A model generated the notes under the pieces. The model ran no database searches. It saw nothing but the letters and a program-made list of their open reading frames with translations, and was not told the DNA's origin. Below, one piece after another: positions 53,639 to 64,000 of a stretch of DNA of 64,000 bases. The stretch spans positions 62,001-126,000 of the forward strand of contig NZ_JAFYHP010000016.1 of assembly GCF_017539065.1 (NCBI RefSeq), written 5' to 3'. Each line of letters begins with the position of its first letter. The first letter of the stretch is position 1. The position numbers and the translations under genes were made by a program. Source of the DNA: Methanobrevibacter sp. (GTDB taxonomy: Archaea > Methanobacteriota > Methanobacteria > Methanobacteriales > Methanobacteriaceae).

Positions 53639-55780
53639 TTATGCCATATATTTTTCAATAACTCCATGATATGCATCATTTAACTGATCAAAACTAAATT
53701 CATGACCGTTGACATTTAATGAAGTGCCTTTAACCTCGCCAATAACCTCAGCTTGAACATCGATTTGATTTAAAATATCATCTAAGGCATCAGATTTAAC
53801 AGTTAACAAGTATCTTGCATGACTTTCTGAGTATAATAACTGTATTTTATCTAATTCATCATCTTGTAAGGTTACATCACATCCTAAACCTGATTTAATG
53901 ACCATCTCTGATAATGCTACAGCAAGACCTCCTGCTGAGACGTCATGAACCGCTGTGATGTTCTTATCTTTATCAGCGGAAATCAAATCTAAGACACATT
54001 GACCATTGGCAACTTCTTCATCGATTCTGATTCTTGGAGCGGTTCCTTTCTCTATTCCATGAATTACTCTATGATATTCTGAACCGGTTAACTCATCATA
54101 GGTTTTACCTATTAAGATGATTTTGTCCCCTTCGTTTTTAAAGTCAAGGGTTCTTATGTTTTCAATATCTTCCACACCTATTACGCCAACTGCAGGAGTT
54201 GGATTGATTTTGATTCCTTCGGTTTCATTGTAGAAACTTACATTTCCACTGATGACCGGTGCATTGAATTTTTCTGCAACAAGACTCATTCCCTCAATAG
54301 CTGTTTTGAATTGCCATAGGATTTCTGGAGTTTCAGGGTTTCCGAAGTTTAAACAGTCAACAACCGCATATGGAGTCGCTCCCATTGAAATTACATTACG
54401 GATTGCTTCTGCAACACATCCTCCAGCTCCATCGAATGGAGATAATTTGGTGTGAATTGTGTTTGAATCTGTTGTAAGTGCAATAGCAGTATTTTCATCA
54501 ATTCTTAAAACCGCAGCATCATCGCCCGGTTTTACAATAGTTCTAACTTGAACTTCATGGTCATATTGTTTGTAAACCCACTCTTTTGAAGCGATGTTTG
54601 GAGATGATAACAATTTAGGTAAAGATTGATAAACTCCAGGTTCTTTAAGAACTATTTTTTCAGTATCTTCTGGAATTTCTTTGATTGGCCTGTCAATTGA
54701 AGGTGGGTCTGCCAATAATATTGTTGGCAAATTAGCAATTTCTTCACCGTTGTCTGAAATAATCATGTTATTTCCTTCAATGACTTCGCCGATTACTGAT
54801 GATACGATTTCATGTTTGTCGCAGATTTCCTGAGCAAGTTCCACATCTTTTGGATTAATTACAAATACCATTCTTTCTTGGGATTCTGAAAGCATAATTT
54901 CATATGGAGTCATTCCTGTTTCTCTCAAAGGAATTGCACGTAAATCGACTAACGCTCCATTTTGAGATGAATCCACTAATTCTGAAATACAACAGGTGAG
55001 GCCTCCACCACCCAAGTCCTTAACACCGCTGACATTGATTTTTTCTAAGATTTCTAATGAAGCTTCTAAAACTCTTTTTTTGGTGAATGGATCAGCTACT
55101 TGTACAGCTGGCCTGTCTTCAGTTTCAGAATCTGATGTGAGTTCTTCTGATGCGAAGGTTACACCATGAATTCCATCACGTCCTGTTGTTCCTCCCATTA
55201 AGAAGAATACATCGCCGTGATAAGGTGCTTGTGCACGAACAATCTTATCCTTTTCAACAAGTCCCACACACATTACATTTACTAAAGGATTTGTTCTAAA
55301 TGATTCATCAAATTCAATCTCCCCAGCGACTGTTGGAACCCCTACACGATTTCCATAATCAGAAATTCCTTTAACAACATGCTCGAATAAATATCTTGAT
55401 TTTTGATCTTCTTCAAGAGGGCCGAAACGTAGAGAGTCTAAAAGTGCAATTGGCATTGCTCCCATGGAAATAATGTCTCTTAATATTCCTCCAATACCGG
55501 TTCCTGCTCCCCCATAAGGTTCAATAGCTGATGGGTGGTTGTGTGATTCCATTCCAACCGCTAAAGCATATTTGTCTGTTACGCTTACAAGTCCGGCATC
55601 GTCTCCAGGACCTAATATAATATTTTCCCCTTCGGTCGGGAAAGCCCTTAAGAAAGGTCTGCTACTTTTATATGAGCAATGTTCAGAAAACATTACGTCT
55701 AACATTCCTTCCTCTAATTCATTCATTTCCCTACCGAGGATTCCTTCAATATATTCAATTTCAGAGTCAGCTAAAGTCAT
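53639..55780 (-). CDS. purL: Phosphoribosylformylglycinamidine synthase subunit PurL
   Basis: The large FGAM synthase subunit of purine synthesis, in the stand-alone form (713 aa from ATG 55780) that works with PurQ and PurS. It has two AIRS-like halves. [15 protein letters not shown] near 30-44 and the ATP/metal region GPGDDAGLV (about 58-66), [19 protein letters not shown] and [11 protein letters not shown] are in the first half; PGDDAAVLR and [12 protein letters not shown] are in the second. ATG 55780 is preferred to the GTG at 55789 because AGGTG precedes it. The ileS stop lies 9-12 bp upstream. Confidence 0.95.
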   Translation of the reverse strand: MTLADSEIEYIEGILGREMNELEEGMLDVMFSEHCSYKSSRPFLRAFPTEGENIILGPGDDAGLVSVTDKYALAVGMESHNHPSAIEPYGGAGTGIGGILRDIISMGAMPIALLDSLRFGPLEEDQKSRYLFEHVVKGISDYGNRVGVPTVAGEIEFDESFRTNPLVNVMCVGLVEKDKIVRAQAPYHGDVFFLMGGTTGRDGIHGVTFASEELTSDSETEDRPAVQVADPFTKKRVLEASLEILEKINVSGVKDLGGGGLTCCISELVDSSQNGALVDLRAIPLRETGMTPYEIMLSESQERMVFVINPKDVELAQEICDKHEIVSSVIGEVIEGNNMIISDNGEEIANLPTILLADPPSIDRPIKEIPEDTEKIVLKEPGVYQSLPKLLSSPNIASKEWVYKQYDHEVQVRTIVKPGDDAAVLRIDENTAIALTTDSNTIHTKLSPFDGAGGCVAEAIRNVISMGATPYAVVDCLNFGNPETPEILWQFKTAIEGMSLVAEKFNAPVISGNVSFYNETEGIKINPTPAVGVIGVEDIENIRTLDFKNEGDKIILIGKTYDELTGSEYHRVIHGIEKGTAPRIRIDEEVANGQCVLDLISADKDKNITAVHDVSAGGLAVALSEMVIKSGLGCDVTLQDDELDKIQLLYSESHARYLLTVKSDALDDILNQIDVQAEVIGEVKGTSLNVNGHEFSFDQLNDAYHGVIEKYMA

Positions 55781-55789
55781 GTGAAACAC

Positions 55790-58700
55790 CTAATTTTTAA
55801 TTGAAATAATTACTTTATCTCCTTCAATATCCCATTCTTTGGTATAATCTTTAGAATCTATACTGCATTGTTCTGTATCTGATATTATTAAGCTGCGTGC
55901 TCTTATTTCATGAGATATTACATCTGATTGTGGCACAATCAAATCTTTAAATTCGGATGATGTTTCAACGCTTACATCAATGTTTGCTTCAACATCCAAA
56001 TCCAAATCTTTTCTCATGTCCTGAACTCTTCTAATCAGTTCACGAGCCATAGCTTCTTGTCTGATTTCTAATGTAACATTTGTATTTACAAATACATTTC
56101 CGCCTTCAAACTCTGATGAAACAAAATCATCTGGAAGTTCTGAATCAAATAATACTTCTTCTGTGTTTAATTCAATACCTTCAATTGTTACAGTGCCTTT
56201 TTCCTCAAGCTCTGCTTTGATTTCATTACCATCAGCTTCTTTTAGGCCTTTTACAACTTTTCCCATGTCTCCTTTGAGTTTCGGACCTAAAATTTTAAGG
56301 TTCGGTTTTGCATTATATGATAATTTTTCAAATTCATTAGCGCAAAATACGTCTTTAGTATTTGATTGGTCTTTAATAATTTCAGTTAACTCTTCAACAG
56401 CCGCCAACACTTCTTCATCTTCAGATACGACTGTAATATCTGATACCGGCCATCTGAGTTTGTATTGTGCCATGTCTCTTGCTCTTATTGATGCTTCAAT
56501 TACTTCGCGAGCAACATCCATCTTGCCTTCTAACTGTTTATCGATTTCATCTTCATCATATTCCCAATCAAGCATGTGAATACTTTCAGCCGCATCAGGG
56601 TTTACGCCTTTAACAAGATTTTCATAGATTTCCTCTGATACATGAGGAGCTATTGGACATAATACTGTGATTAATTTAACAAGAGCTGTGTATAAGCTAT
56701 AGTATGCGCCTAATTTATCTGGATCATCGCTTTCTACCCAAGTTCTTCCACGAATAAGTCTTACATACCAACGGCTTAAATCTTCAATGATGAAATTATT
56801 GATTTTTCTTGTTGCGTTGTGGAAGAATAATTTATCTAAATCTTCAGAAACTTCTTTAATTAATGAATTTGCTTTAGATATAATCCATTTATCCTCTGAA
56901 CGTAAAATAATGTCGTCTTCACTTAATCCAATTGGGTTGAAGTCATCAAGGGACATGTAAGTGGTTGAAAATACATATACATTCCATAAAATGTTAAACA
57001 TTTTGTTAATGTTAATGAGCTCTTCCCATACGAATTTCAAGTCATCCCATGGTTTTGAAGCCCATAATAAGTAGAATCTAAGTACGTCAGCCCCATACTT
57101 TTCAATTACCTCTTCTGGAGCTACTACATTACCTAATGATTTGGACATTTTGTTTCCATTTTCATCTAAAACGAAACCATGCATTAACACTTTTTGATAT
57201 GGGCTTTGACCCATAGCAATTACTCCTGTACCGAGTTGTGAGTAGAACCATCCTCTGGTTTGGTCATGGCCTTCTGTAATAAAGTCATAAGGGAACCAAT
57301 CTTCGAATTTTTCCTTTTCTTCCGGATAGTAAAGTGAAGCCCAGCCAGCCACTCCGGAGTCAATCCATACATCCAAAACATCCGGAATTCTCTTGATAGC
57401 TTTTCCACATTTGTCACATTTGACTTCAACTTCGTCTACGAACGGTCTGTGGATAAGTTCAGAATCGGACACGTTGATTTCAGTTAATGATTCTTCTTTT
57501 AATTCGGCTAAAGAACCGATTACCTTTAGTTCTCCACAATCCGGACATTCCCAAATTGGTATTGGAATACCCCAGTATCTTTGTCTTGAGATTGTCCAGT
57601 CACGGGCATTGTCTACCCAATCATGGAATCTTCCTTCTCCAGCCCATTTAGGTACCCATTCTACTTTTTCAATTTCATCCAACATTTTTTGCTTAATGTC
57701 TGTTACTTTTAAGAACCACTGTTTAGTTGCACGATAAATAATAGGAGTCTTACATCTCCAACATACTCCGTATCTGTGTTCAATGGTTTCTGACCTGTAC
57801 ATTAAACCTTTATCTTCCAAGTCTTGAATGATTTGTGAGTTTTCTTCTTTTGTGAATTTGTCCGCATATTTACCTGCATCATCTGTGAAGCATCCGTCTT
57901 CGCCTACAGGACAGAAAATTGGAATTCCATTGGCCTGACCAACTTCAAAATCGTCTGGACCATGTCCAGGTGCGGTATGTACCAATCCTGTACCTTCGCC
58001 AAGCTCTACATGGTCACCAGGCAACACCTTATGAACAGCTTCGATTTCATCGAATTCGGCGTGTTTTGGAACTTCATCCATAAGTATGTAATCATAGCTC
58101 ATTCCAATCAAGTCTTCCCCTTTGACTGTTTTGATGATTTCATACATTACCTCTTTTTCTTCAATGATTTGGTCTTCTTCGTCTTCATTTTCGGCAGGTA
58201 TTTTGGTTCTGTGAATCTTGATCTGTTTGCCTAAAACATCTTCCATCAAGTTTTCGGCTAAAATATAAGTTTCCCCATCTTTGGAAACGTAAACATAATC
58301 GAATTCTGGATTTGCACAAACTGCCATGTTAGCAGGCAATGTCCATGGAGTGGTTGTCCAAACTAGGAAATAGGTATTCTCTTCACCACGAACCGGGAAT
58401 TTAATATAAATGGACGGATCCTCTTTTTCTTCATATTCGATTTCTGCAGCCGCCAATGCGGTTCCACAGTGAGGACACCAGCTGATTACCCTTTGGTCGT
58501 TTAAAAGCAAGTTTTGCTCATTTGCCCTTTTAAGCATCCACCATGAAGATTCCATGTATTTAGGATCCAATGTCATGTATGGGTCATCCCAATCCATCCA
58601 AACTCCCAATTGGTCGAATTCCTCTTCCATTGCAATTTTATTTTCAATTGCAAATTCCCTACATTTATTAACGAACTTGTCGATTCCAATGCTTTCTTCA

Positions 58701-59026
58701 ATTTCTTGTTTGGATTGGATGTTCATTAAATGTTCTACTTTATTTTCAATTGGAAGTCCGTGCATATCCCATCCAGCTTGTCTTCTTAAGCTAAATCCGT
58801 TCATGGATTTGTATCTCAAGTATGAATCCTTAATGATCTTATTCCAAGCTGTTCCTAAATGGATTTTACCACTACAGTATGGTGGCCCATCTAAAAATGA
58901 GTATCTAGGACCGTTTTCTCTAAGTTCATTTACCTTTTTAAAAGTGTCTTCTTCTTTCCAGAATTTCTGAACTTTTTTTTCTATTTTATCATGATTGTAT
59001 GATTTATCTGCCTCTTGTATTGGCAT
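55790..59026 (-). CDS. ileS: Isoleucyl-tRNA synthetase
   Basis: A 1078-aa class I synthetase of the archaeal/eukaryotic type. The HIGH motif appears as HLGT (56-59) within [16 protein letters not shown], and KMSKS is at about residue 625-629 in [11 protein letters not shown]. The editing domain lies between. The anticodon-binding domain and a long C-terminal extension (about 850-1078) follow. A Cys-rich zinc segment (WECPDCGEL, then VKCDKCGKA) is near 490-540. ATG 59026 has GAGGAGTTAAA before it and starts the usual [11 protein letters not shown]; upstream in-frame codons are rejected. Confidence 0.97.
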   Translation of the reverse strand: MPIQEADKSYNHDKIEKKVQKFWKEEDTFKKVNELRENGPRYSFLDGPPYCSGKIHLGTAWNKIIKDSYLRYKSMNGFSLRRQAGWDMHGLPIENKVEHLMNIQSKQEIEESIGIDKFVNKCREFAIENKIAMEEEFDQLGVWMDWDDPYMTLDPKYMESSWWMLKRANEQNLLLNDQRVISWCPHCGTALAAAEIEYEEKEDPSIYIKFPVRGEENTYFLVWTTTPWTLPANMAVCANPEFDYVYVSKDGETYILAENLMEDVLGKQIKIHRTKIPAENEDEEDQIIEEKEVMYEIIKTVKGEDLIGMSYDYILMDEVPKHAEFDEIEAVHKVLPGDHVELGEGTGLVHTAPGHGPDDFEVGQANGIPIFCPVGEDGCFTDDAGKYADKFTKEENSQIIQDLEDKGLMYRSETIEHRYGVCWRCKTPIIYRATKQWFLKVTDIKQKMLDEIEKVEWVPKWAGEGRFHDWVDNARDWTISRQRYWGIPIPIWECPDCGELKVIGSLAELKEESLTEINVSDSELIHRPFVDEVEVKCDKCGKAIKRIPDVLDVWIDSGVAGWASLYYPEEKEKFEDWFPYDFITEGHDQTRGWFYSQLGTGVIAMGQSPYQKVLMHGFVLDENGNKMSKSLGNVVAPEEVIEKYGADVLRFYLLWASKPWDDLKFVWEELININKMFNILWNVYVFSTTYMSLDDFNPIGLSEDDIILRSEDKWIISKANSLIKEVSEDLDKLFFHNATRKINNFIIEDLSRWYVRLIRGRTWVESDDPDKLGAYYSLYTALVKLITVLCPIAPHVSEEIYENLVKGVNPDAAESIHMLDWEYDEDEIDKQLEGKMDVAREVIEASIRARDMAQYKLRWPVSDITVVSEDEEVLAAVEELTEIIKDQSNTKDVFCANEFEKLSYNAKPNLKILGPKLKGDMGKVVKGLKEADGNEIKAELEEKGTVTIEGIELNTEEVLFDSELPDDFVSSEFEGGNVFVNTNVTLEIRQEAMARELIRRVQDMRKDLDLDVEANIDVSVETSSEFKDLIVPQSDVISHEIRARSLIISDTEQCSIDSKDYTKEWDIEGDKVIISIKN

Positions 59027-59282
59027 TTTAACTCCTCGTAAATTGATAGATAATATGTGTAAAAATAAAAAACCTCTAAGCGATTTAAAGGGATTTTTTT
59101 GATGTAAAAAACACATATATAATATTAATTTATAATATGTATCTTTTTGTTTGAGTTAATAAATAAAGGTTATGGCAATCTTTGAAAATCTTGAAATTTG
59201 AAGATAAATTTAATCAAATTAAACGGGATTTTCCACAAACTTACTAAAACTACATTAACAATAAAACTAAATATATTAATTC

Positions 59283-59387
59283 ATGGGATTCATGCGAAAA
59301 TACAATTCACTTTTCAAAGCAGTCGACAATATGATTAAACTATATAAAATTGCTAAAAAGAAAGATGAAGAGAAAAAGAAAAAATGA
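59283..59387 (+). CDS. Small basic 34-aa protein coupled to the DsbA-like gene
   Basis: A short frame MGFMRKYNSLFKAVDNMIKL continuing into a Lys-rich tail (KKKDEEKKKK). The second ATG at 59292 is an alternative start. Its stop overlaps the next start as ATGA, suggesting translational coupling. The first 25 residues could form an amphipathic helix. No family known. TATA-like sequence (CTAAATATATTAAT) lies just upstream at about 59267, so the gene would be near the 5' end of the transcript or leaderless. Confidence 0.45.
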   Translation: MGFMRKYNSLFKAVDNMIKLYKIAKKKDEEKKKK

Positions 59388-60049
59388 AAATTATTTATTG
59401 GAGTGATTTTAACTGCCCTTATTCATATATTGGACTCAAGCGTTTAAGTGATGCAGTTAATGAACTGGATTTGGACCCTGAATGGGAATTAAAAGCATTT
59501 GAACTTGAACCTATGCTAGATACTGAACCGACTACCCCAATGATTATTCGCCACGCCACAAAATTTGGAATCACCCCTGCCGAAGCCGAAAAGGAAATGG
59601 ATGAAATCGATGAAATTGCTAAAGAGGACGGTTTAGATATCAATTACAAAGGCACTCAATTGGTTTCTTCAAGAAATGCTCACCGGTTGGCAAAATTTGT
59701 GCAAAGAAAATATCCTGAACTTTCACAGAATCTGATTTTTAAAATTTATGATGCTAATTTTTCCAAAAATGAAATCATTTCAGACATTGACGTGCTGAGC
59801 AAAATCGCCACTTCAATCGGCCTAAACGAAGAGGAAATCAGACCTATGCTATCAGGCAACTCCTATGGCCTTGAAGTTGATCTCGATATGGAAGACGCTC
59901 GCTTCAACGGACTTAACTCTGTGCCGTTTTATGTTATAGTGTACAATGAGGAACAGCTTTCCGTGCCAGGAGCCTTTGAAAAAATAGACTTCAAAATTGC
60001 CCTTGAGGATTTGATAAGTGGCAAAATCAAATATAAAACCTTCATTTAA
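59384..60049 (+). CDS. DsbA-family oxidoreductase (FrnE-like)
   Basis: A 221-aa thioredoxin-fold protein of the DsbA/FrnE group. The active-site position reads CPYS (C11 to S14) within WSDFNCPYSYIG, so it has a single active cysteine as in FrnE/2-hydroxychromene isomerase-type members. A helical insertion (about 60-165) carries TKFGITPAEAEKEMDEIDEI and FKIYDANFSKNEIISD. The cis-Pro loop is NSVPFYV near 177-183. No signal peptide, so it is cytosolic. The substrate is unknown. It is coupled to the 34-aa frame upstream. Confidence 0.85.
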   Translation: MKIIYWSDFNCPYSYIGLKRLSDAVNELDLDPEWELKAFELEPMLDTEPTTPMIIRHATKFGITPAEAEKEMDEIDEIAKEDGLDINYKGTQLVSSRNAHRLAKFVQRKYPELSQNLIFKIYDANFSKNEIISDIDVLSKIATSIGLNEEEIRPMLSGNSYGLEVDLDMEDARFNGLNSVPFYVIVYNEEQLSVPGAFEKIDFKIALEDLISGKIKYKTFI

Positions 60050-60107
60050 ATCAATGTTGATTTTAAGTTGTTAAAAATTTTTATATTTTGAAATTAAATA
60101 TTATCTT

Positions 60108-60398
60108 ATGAAAATAATCTATGCAGATAGTTTTTTTAAACGTTTGATTGGTTTAATGGGAAAAAAAGATTTTAAGCATTGCTTAATTTTAACAAACATG
60201 AAAGATTCATCAATACACACGATGTTTATGAGATTTGAAATTGATGTCTATTTCATGGATGAAAATAAAATTATTTTTGAAAAAGCCATTTTAAAACCTT
60301 GGAAATTTTACAGACCAAAAAAACAAGCTAGATATATTTTAGAAACCAAAAAAAATAAGTTAAAATTAAAAATAGGAGATAAATTAGATTTTATCTAA
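60108..60398 (+). CDS. DUF192-family protein
   Basis: A 96-aa protein matching DUF192: RLIGLMGKKDFKHCLILTNM (12-31), the core IHTMFMRFEIDVYFMDE (36-52), then KPWKFYRPKKQARYILE. The fold is a small beta barrel; the biochemical role of the family is unknown. Bacterial members are often exported, but no signal peptide is present here. Its last 15 bp overlap the convergent flavoprotein gene. Confidence 0.88.
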   Translation: MKIIYADSFFKRLIGLMGKKDFKHCLILTNMKDSSIHTMFMRFEIDVYFMDENKIIFEKAILKPWKFYRPKKQARYILETKKNKLKLKIGDKLDFI

Positions 60399-61076
60399 TA
60401 TATCTTTAGGATTTTCAAAGATTTGAATATCATCAATACTGGCTAATTTGCGAGTATTTTCAATGTCAATATCTCTCATATAGATTGTAATGATTTTGCC
60501 TTCTGAAATTGCGTCGTTTGGACATGTATTTCTACACAAACCGCAACCAATACATTTTGTCAAGTCAATTTCCGAATGTGGAATAATGGCACCCTGTTCA
60601 CATGCCAAACTGGCAACACACTCGTCACAGTCTTGACATTTTGACAATTCTATTTTTGATGGCAGAACTGTATCAATTGGCCCTGGATGAATATCTACCG
60701 GCACCATGTAAGTCCTAACGGCACCTTTCCCGGCTTGTGCTACTGCATTTGTCACCAATGTGTCTGCTATTCCGTAGACTATTTTTGAAACTGTATTTGC
60801 TGTTGCTGGTGAGACTATTAATAGGTCGTATTTTCCCAAGGACAGGCGACCGGTAATTGGATATGAAAATTTTTGGTTGGAATCAGTAGCCAGCTCCCTA
60901 TATTTCCCACCAGTTATGCTGACAACACTTTCATAAAGTCCATACATTTTAAGGACTTCCTCTGCTGCCCCTGATAGGAATACTGTAACTTCATGCTCTT
61001 TAGCTAATTCAAGAGCAACTTGCACTGATTCTCTAAGTAAATGACCAGCTCCAGTAAACGCAAATGCAATTCTCAT
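60384..61076 (-). CDS. Archaeoflavoprotein AfpA / DmrX-like flavoprotein with two 4Fe-4S sites
   Basis: A 230-aa protein. The N-terminal 140 residues are a flavodoxin-like flavoprotein domain of the phosphopantothenoylcysteine decarboxylase type (FAFTGAGHLLRESVQ, then LLIVSPATANTVSKIVYGI). A ferredoxin domain follows with two clusters, CQDCDECVASLAC and CIGCGLCRNTCPN. This matches the dihydromethanopterin reductase (DmrX)/AfpA group, which carries electrons from ferredoxin to flavin. The exact acceptor in this organism is not established. The start codon is 1 bp from the stop of glyA, so both are one transcript. Confidence 0.85.
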   Translation of the reverse strand: MRIAFAFTGAGHLLRESVQVALELAKEHEVTVFLSGAAEEVLKMYGLYESVVSITGGKYRELATDSNQKFSYPITGRLSLGKYDLLIVSPATANTVSKIVYGIADTLVTNAVAQAGKGAVRTYMVPVDIHPGPIDTVLPSKIELSKCQDCDECVASLACEQGAIIPHSEIDLTKCIGCGLCRNTCPNDAISEGKIITIYMRDIDIENTRKLASIDDIQIFENPKDILDKI

Positions 61077-61077
61077 T

Positions 61078-62349
61078 TTAATCTAAATTATGATATTGAT
61101 AAGCTTCTCTGTCAGAGAATGCGTAATCCAATTTTGTGTATTGGTTCATGAATTCAGCTACTTCATCAGCAATGTCTTCTTTATCGACTGCTACACGTTT
61201 GATGAATTCTGCAACTTCATCCATTTCTTTTTCTTTTAATCCGCGTCTTGTAATTTCCTGAGTACCTATTCTGATACCAGATGGATCATCAGAGTTATCC
61301 CTATTATCTCCTGGCAAGAGGTTTTTGTTTAAAATTACATTATTATCAGCCAATTCTTTTGCAATATCGGATGCTGATCTGATATTGGTTAAATCAACTG
61401 CGATTTGGTGGGATTCTGTGAATCCTAAGTCTTCACATAATACATTGAATCCTCTCTCATACATTGCCTGACCTAATGCTTGTGCATTTTTAATGATTTG
61501 TTTTGCATAAGCTTCACCAAATTCTAACATTTCAGCAGTTGCAATTCCTAAACCAAGTAAATGGTGCAAGTGGTGGTTACTTACAACACCAGGGAATACT
61601 GCTTCATCGATGCGTTCTTCGTTTTCTTTGCTTGAAAGGATGATTCCTCCTTGCGGACCAGGGAATGTCTTATGAGTACTTCCCATCATCAGGTCTGCTC
61701 CTTCTTTAAGAGGTTGCTGGAATTGGCCTCCTGCAATAAGACCCAATACGTGTGCACCGTCATACATTACTGTAGCGCCGACTTCATCGGCAGCTTCACG
61801 GGCTTCCTTGATTGGGTGAGGGAACAGGAATAAGCTTCCACCAAATAAAATAATGTTTGGTTTTTCCTCAAGGATTTTTTTGTTCATAGCGTCGATGTCT
61901 ATGTTCATAACGTTTTTGTCCAATGGGTGGAAAACTGTTTTAAGGCCGCGAATACCTGCAGCGCTTACATCTGCGTGTGAAATGTGGCCCCCTGAGGGTA
62001 CTTCAAGTGCCATGACCTTGTCGCCAGGTTTACCGAATCCGAAAAATGCCGCAAGGTTTGCAGTTACACCTGAAACCGGCTGGACGTTTGCATATTCACA
62101 GTCATAAAGTTTGCATGAAAGCTTTTTGGTTTTGTCTTCAATCAAATCTATGTATTGGCATCCTTCGTAGAATCTTTGGAATGCCTGACCTTCCGCGTAT
62201 CTGTGGGCAAAATCGGTTGCTACTGCTTCGGTCACTTCTACACTTGTAACATTTTCAGAAGCGATGAGATTGATACTGTTTCTCATATATTCTGTATGCT
62301 TTTTTGCTATCTCTTCAAAGTTTAAAATTTCATCATGATAATTAGTCAT
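61078..62349 (-). CDS. glyA: Serine hydroxymethyltransferase
   Basis: A 423-aa PLP enzyme that interconverts serine and glycine using a pterin C1 carrier, tetrahydromethanopterin in methanogens. The N-terminal [10 protein letters not shown], the YAEGQ...[14 protein letters not shown] region, the PLP Lys in [12 protein letters not shown] (near residue 226) and [18 protein letters not shown] are all present. The neighbouring flavoprotein of the DmrX type, which may act on the same pterin, lies 1 bp downstream, and this supports a link in C1 metabolism. It is preceded by GGTGTAGTAA as ribosome site. Confidence 0.96.
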   Translation of the reverse strand: MTNYHDEILNFEEIAKKHTEYMRNSINLIASENVTSVEVTEAVATDFAHRYAEGQAFQRFYEGCQYIDLIEDKTKKLSCKLYDCEYANVQPVSGVTANLAAFFGFGKPGDKVMALEVPSGGHISHADVSAAGIRGLKTVFHPLDKNVMNIDIDAMNKKILEEKPNIILFGGSLFLFPHPIKEAREAADEVGATVMYDGAHVLGLIAGGQFQQPLKEGADLMMGSTHKTFPGPQGGIILSSKENEERIDEAVFPGVVSNHHLHHLLGLGIATAEMLEFGEAYAKQIIKNAQALGQAMYERGFNVLCEDLGFTESHQIAVDLTNIRSASDIAKELADNNVILNKNLLPGDNRDNSDDPSGIRIGTQEITRRGLKEKEMDEVAEFIKRVAVDKEDIADEVAEFMNQYTKLDYAFSDREAYQYHNLD

Positions 62350-62607
62350 TTACTACACCTAATATCCAATTATATATTTATGATTTAATTTTTGTTTATC
62401 TTCTAATATAAGAGTTATGAATAACTTAAAAATAGTCTTAATTAAAAAAGATTATTGTTAAATTATTATTTTAATTTCCATAAAAATTATATATCATGTT
62501 TATTTGACTGCAATTTTACATAAAGACTTCAACAAGCTTTAAATTAATGATTAAACAATATATATTTAGTAAAAAGGCCCTAAAGTAATCATAGGGGGTG
62601 GATTGAT
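62350..62607. promoter_or_regulatory. glyA promoter region and start of an unexplained transcript
   Basis: The left part must carry the glyA promoter, read leftwards. At 62557-62567 CAATATATATT is a good TATA box for rightward transcription, putting a start near 62585-62590. GGGGGTGGATTGAT then precedes ATG 62608. No gene on the right strand is otherwise expected here, since hdrA runs leftwards. Confidence 0.4.
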
Positions 62608-62745
62608 ATGTTGTTAATTATATTTAACATGTATTTTTCTGCTAATTATAACGGTTTTTTCTGTCGCTGTTATGGTGTTCCCTTATTTCATCTCATAGGG
62701 GTGAGAACAGTGGAGTTAATTCTCTGCAATAAGACATTAAATTGA
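62608..62745 (+). CDS. Possible 45-aa peptide or structured RNA
   Basis: ATG 62608, with the strong GGGGGTG ribosome-like site eight bases before it, opens a 45-codon frame (MLLIIFNMYFSANYNGFFCR, then CYGVPLFHLIGVRTVELILC). The same DNA folds well: TAACGG with CTGTTA near 62648-62671, TCTCA with TGAGA around TAGGGG (62690-62705), and AATAAGACA (62728-62736) with TGTCTTATT (62777-62785). CATAGGGG occurs twice, before the start codon and inside the hairpin. It may be a short peptide gene, a regulatory RNA, or both. No family is recognised. Confidence 0.35.
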   Translation: MLLIIFNMYFSANYNGFFCRCYGVPLFHLIGVRTVELILCNKTLN

Positions 62746-62878
62746 CTATTTTTAAAATTAATATATTATTATTTCTTGTCTTATTCTAAAATTTTTCCTC
62801 TAAAAAAATCATCGAATCGTTTTTTTTTAAGAAAATACTGGAAAAAATATGCTAATTTTCAGCATAGAATCTAAAAAT

Positions 62879-62918
62879 TTAAAAAAAAAGAAAAAAAGAA
62901 ATAGAGAAATTAATCTCT
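62879..62918 (-). terminator. Terminator of hdrA
   Basis: Read on the minus strand, AGAGA-TTAATT-TCTCT forms a 5-bp hairpin at 62903-62918, 5 bp past the hdrA stop. It is followed by a long T-rich tract (62879-62902). This is the standard form for a strongly expressed archaeal gene. Confidence 0.65.
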
Positions 62919-62922
62919 AAAT

Positions 62923-64000
62923 CTATTTACCTAAGTCTTCAAGAGCAGCACTGATTTGTGCCATAATTTGCTCGGTTTTGAAGTGTTGTTGGTTCATTGC
63001 ACCAGATGGACATGCACCTACACAAGTACCACATCCTTTACATAATGCGGAGTTAATTTGTGCAAATTCTTTTCCACCTACACCGGTAGCGATTGCAATA
63101 GCGTCGAATGGACATAATTCAACACATACTTGGCAAGCACCACAAACGGTTTCGTCGTTGGATGCAATAATAGGTTCGATTTCTACTTCTCCTCTAGCCA
63201 TTGGGATTGCTGCTCTGGATGCTGCAGCTGAACCTTGTGCTACGGAGTCAGGAATATCTTTAGGACCTTGTGCTACACCAGCAATGTAAACACCGTCAGT
63301 TAAGGTGTCAACAGGTCTGAGTTTTGGGTGAGCTTCCATGTAGAATCCGTCTGCAGATCTGGAAAGACCTAATGTTTGTCTGAGTTCGTCGGATCCTGCA
63401 GAGTGTTCGAGACCTACGCTTAATACAACTAAATCGTAAGTGTATTCGGTTACTTTACCGAGTAAAGTATCTTCTGCTCTGATAGTTAAGGTTAAATCAT
63501 CGTTTTCGAAGATTTGTGCTGGTTTACCTCTGATAAATTCAATACCGTATTTTTCTTGAGATGTTTTGTAGAACTCTTCGTATCCTTTACCGAATGAACG
63601 GATATCCATGTAGTAACAGGTTACTTCGGTATCAGGTTCGTGGTCAATACATAATTGAGCGTTTTTCATGGAGTACATACAACATACTCTGGAACAGTAT
63701 GGTTTACCGATTTGTTCATCTCTTGAACCAACACAGTGGATGAATGCTACACGTTTAGGTTCGATACCGTCGGATGGTTTAATTACGTGTCCACCGGTAG
63801 GACCTGATGCGTTAATCATCCTTTCAATTTCCATAGCGGTAATTACGTTTGAGAAACGTCCGTATCCGTATTGGTAAATGCCGGATGGATCGAATGGGTC
63901 GTAACCGATAGCTGCTACAATAGTACCAACTTCTAATTCGATTTCTTCAGCTTGTTGATTGTGGTCAATTGCGTCTGGTCCACATGCTTGTACACATAAG
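62923..64000 (-). CDS. hdrA: CoB-CoM heterodisulfide reductase subunit HdrA (5' end outside window)
   Basis: The frame is open from base 64000 to TAG 62923, giving about the last 358 residues of HdrA. HdrA is the flavin and iron-sulfur subunit at the electron-bifurcating centre of the HdrABC-MvhADG complex. Visible are the CVGSRD then CCMYSMKNA segment, the FAD-binding region ending [20 protein letters not shown], and two C-terminal 4Fe-4S motifs, [13 protein letters not shown] and [13 protein letters not shown]. The codon use is that of a highly expressed gene. The N-terminal FAD domain lies beyond the window. Confidence 0.96.
   Translation of the reverse strand, partial: LCVQACGPDAIDHNQQAEEIELEVGTIVAAIGYDPFDPSGIYQYGYGRFSNVITAMEIERMINASGPTGGHVIKPSDGIEPKRVAFIHCVGSRDEQIGKPYCSRVCCMYSMKNAQLCIDHEPDTEVTCYYMDIRSFGKGYEEFYKTSQEKYGIEFIRGKPAQIFENDDLTLTIRAEDTLLGKVTEYTYDLVVLSVGLEHSAGSDELRQTLGLSRSADGFYMEAHPKLRPVDTLTDGVYIAGVAQGPKDIPDSVAQGSAAASRAAIPMARGEVEIEPIIASNDETVCGACQVCVELCPFDAIAIATGVGGKEFAQINSALCKGCGTCVGACPSGAMNQQHFKTEQIMAQISAALEDLGK

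Noticed and set aside
1-64000. CRISPR array, transposase/IS element, rRNA genes, RNase P or 7S RNA
   Set aside because: No regularly spaced repeats of CRISPR type, no transposase-like protein and none of the conserved rRNA, RNase P or 7S RNA sequences were seen. The TACCAATAC pair at 16991/17021 has only two copies.

Overview
The window is AT-rich archaeal DNA from a methanogen of the Methanobacteriales, most probably Methanobrevibacter or a close relative. The evidence is the gene content: archaeal information-processing genes (SRP54, Pus10, Csl4, RpoL, TFS, Sec61-beta, Dph2), methanogen enzymes (HdrA, F420H2 oxidase, a DmrX/AfpA-like flavoprotein, CbiL), a methanogen-specific V4R redox regulator, and very large adhesin-like surface proteins with parallel beta-helix, PKD and Ig-like domains. 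Genus is an inference; the domain and methanogen assignment are firm.

Layout. 1-13481 is ordinary chromosome: hisF (partial), secG, moaC, pus10, SRP54, then hpt, dph2, csl4, rpoL, a Nudix hydrolase, tfs and a two-helix membrane protein, tRNA-Arg(TCG), an XPD/DinG-like helicase, cbiL, an MsvR-like regulator, tatD and a TcdA/ThiF-like protein. 49553-64000 is again ordinary chromosome: fpaA and a rubrerythrin-like gene, a site-2 protease, moeA, purL, ileS, a DsbA-like protein, DUF192, an AfpA-like flavoprotein, glyA and hdrA (partial).

Between them lies what I read as one integrated element of about 35.9 kb (13583-49465). It is bounded by a 12-bp direct repeat (TTCGTATAAAAC). Just inside each end, 6 and 7 bp from the repeat, is one arm of an 18-bp inverted repeat (17/18 matching). 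A tyrosine recombinase gene sits against the right end. A P-loop replication-type protein with an iteron-like repeat cluster, and a probable small structured RNA, sit near the left end. Cargo, left to right: an XRE / ImmA-IrrE / PIN / unknown operon; an ExbB-DUF2149 pair with four adhesin-like genes; a RhuM protein and small genes; an AbrB-PIN toxin-antitoxin pair; and a defence-like cluster of a 1403-aa DUF4062-STAND ATPase, a KAP ATPase and a DUF4062-HATPase fusion.

The most striking point is where the element went in. The left junction holds a perfect 17-bp palindrome (ATACGAAT-A-ATTCGTAT) of the type also found upstream of the MsvR-like gene. Joining the two chromosomal flanks at the 12-bp core puts that palindrome directly upstream of the fpaA TATA box. 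So the element appears to use the redox regulator's operator in the fpaA-rubrerythrin promoter as its attachment site. It leaves one operator half with fpaA and strands the rest 36 kb away. Excision and integration could therefore change oxygen-defence gene control.
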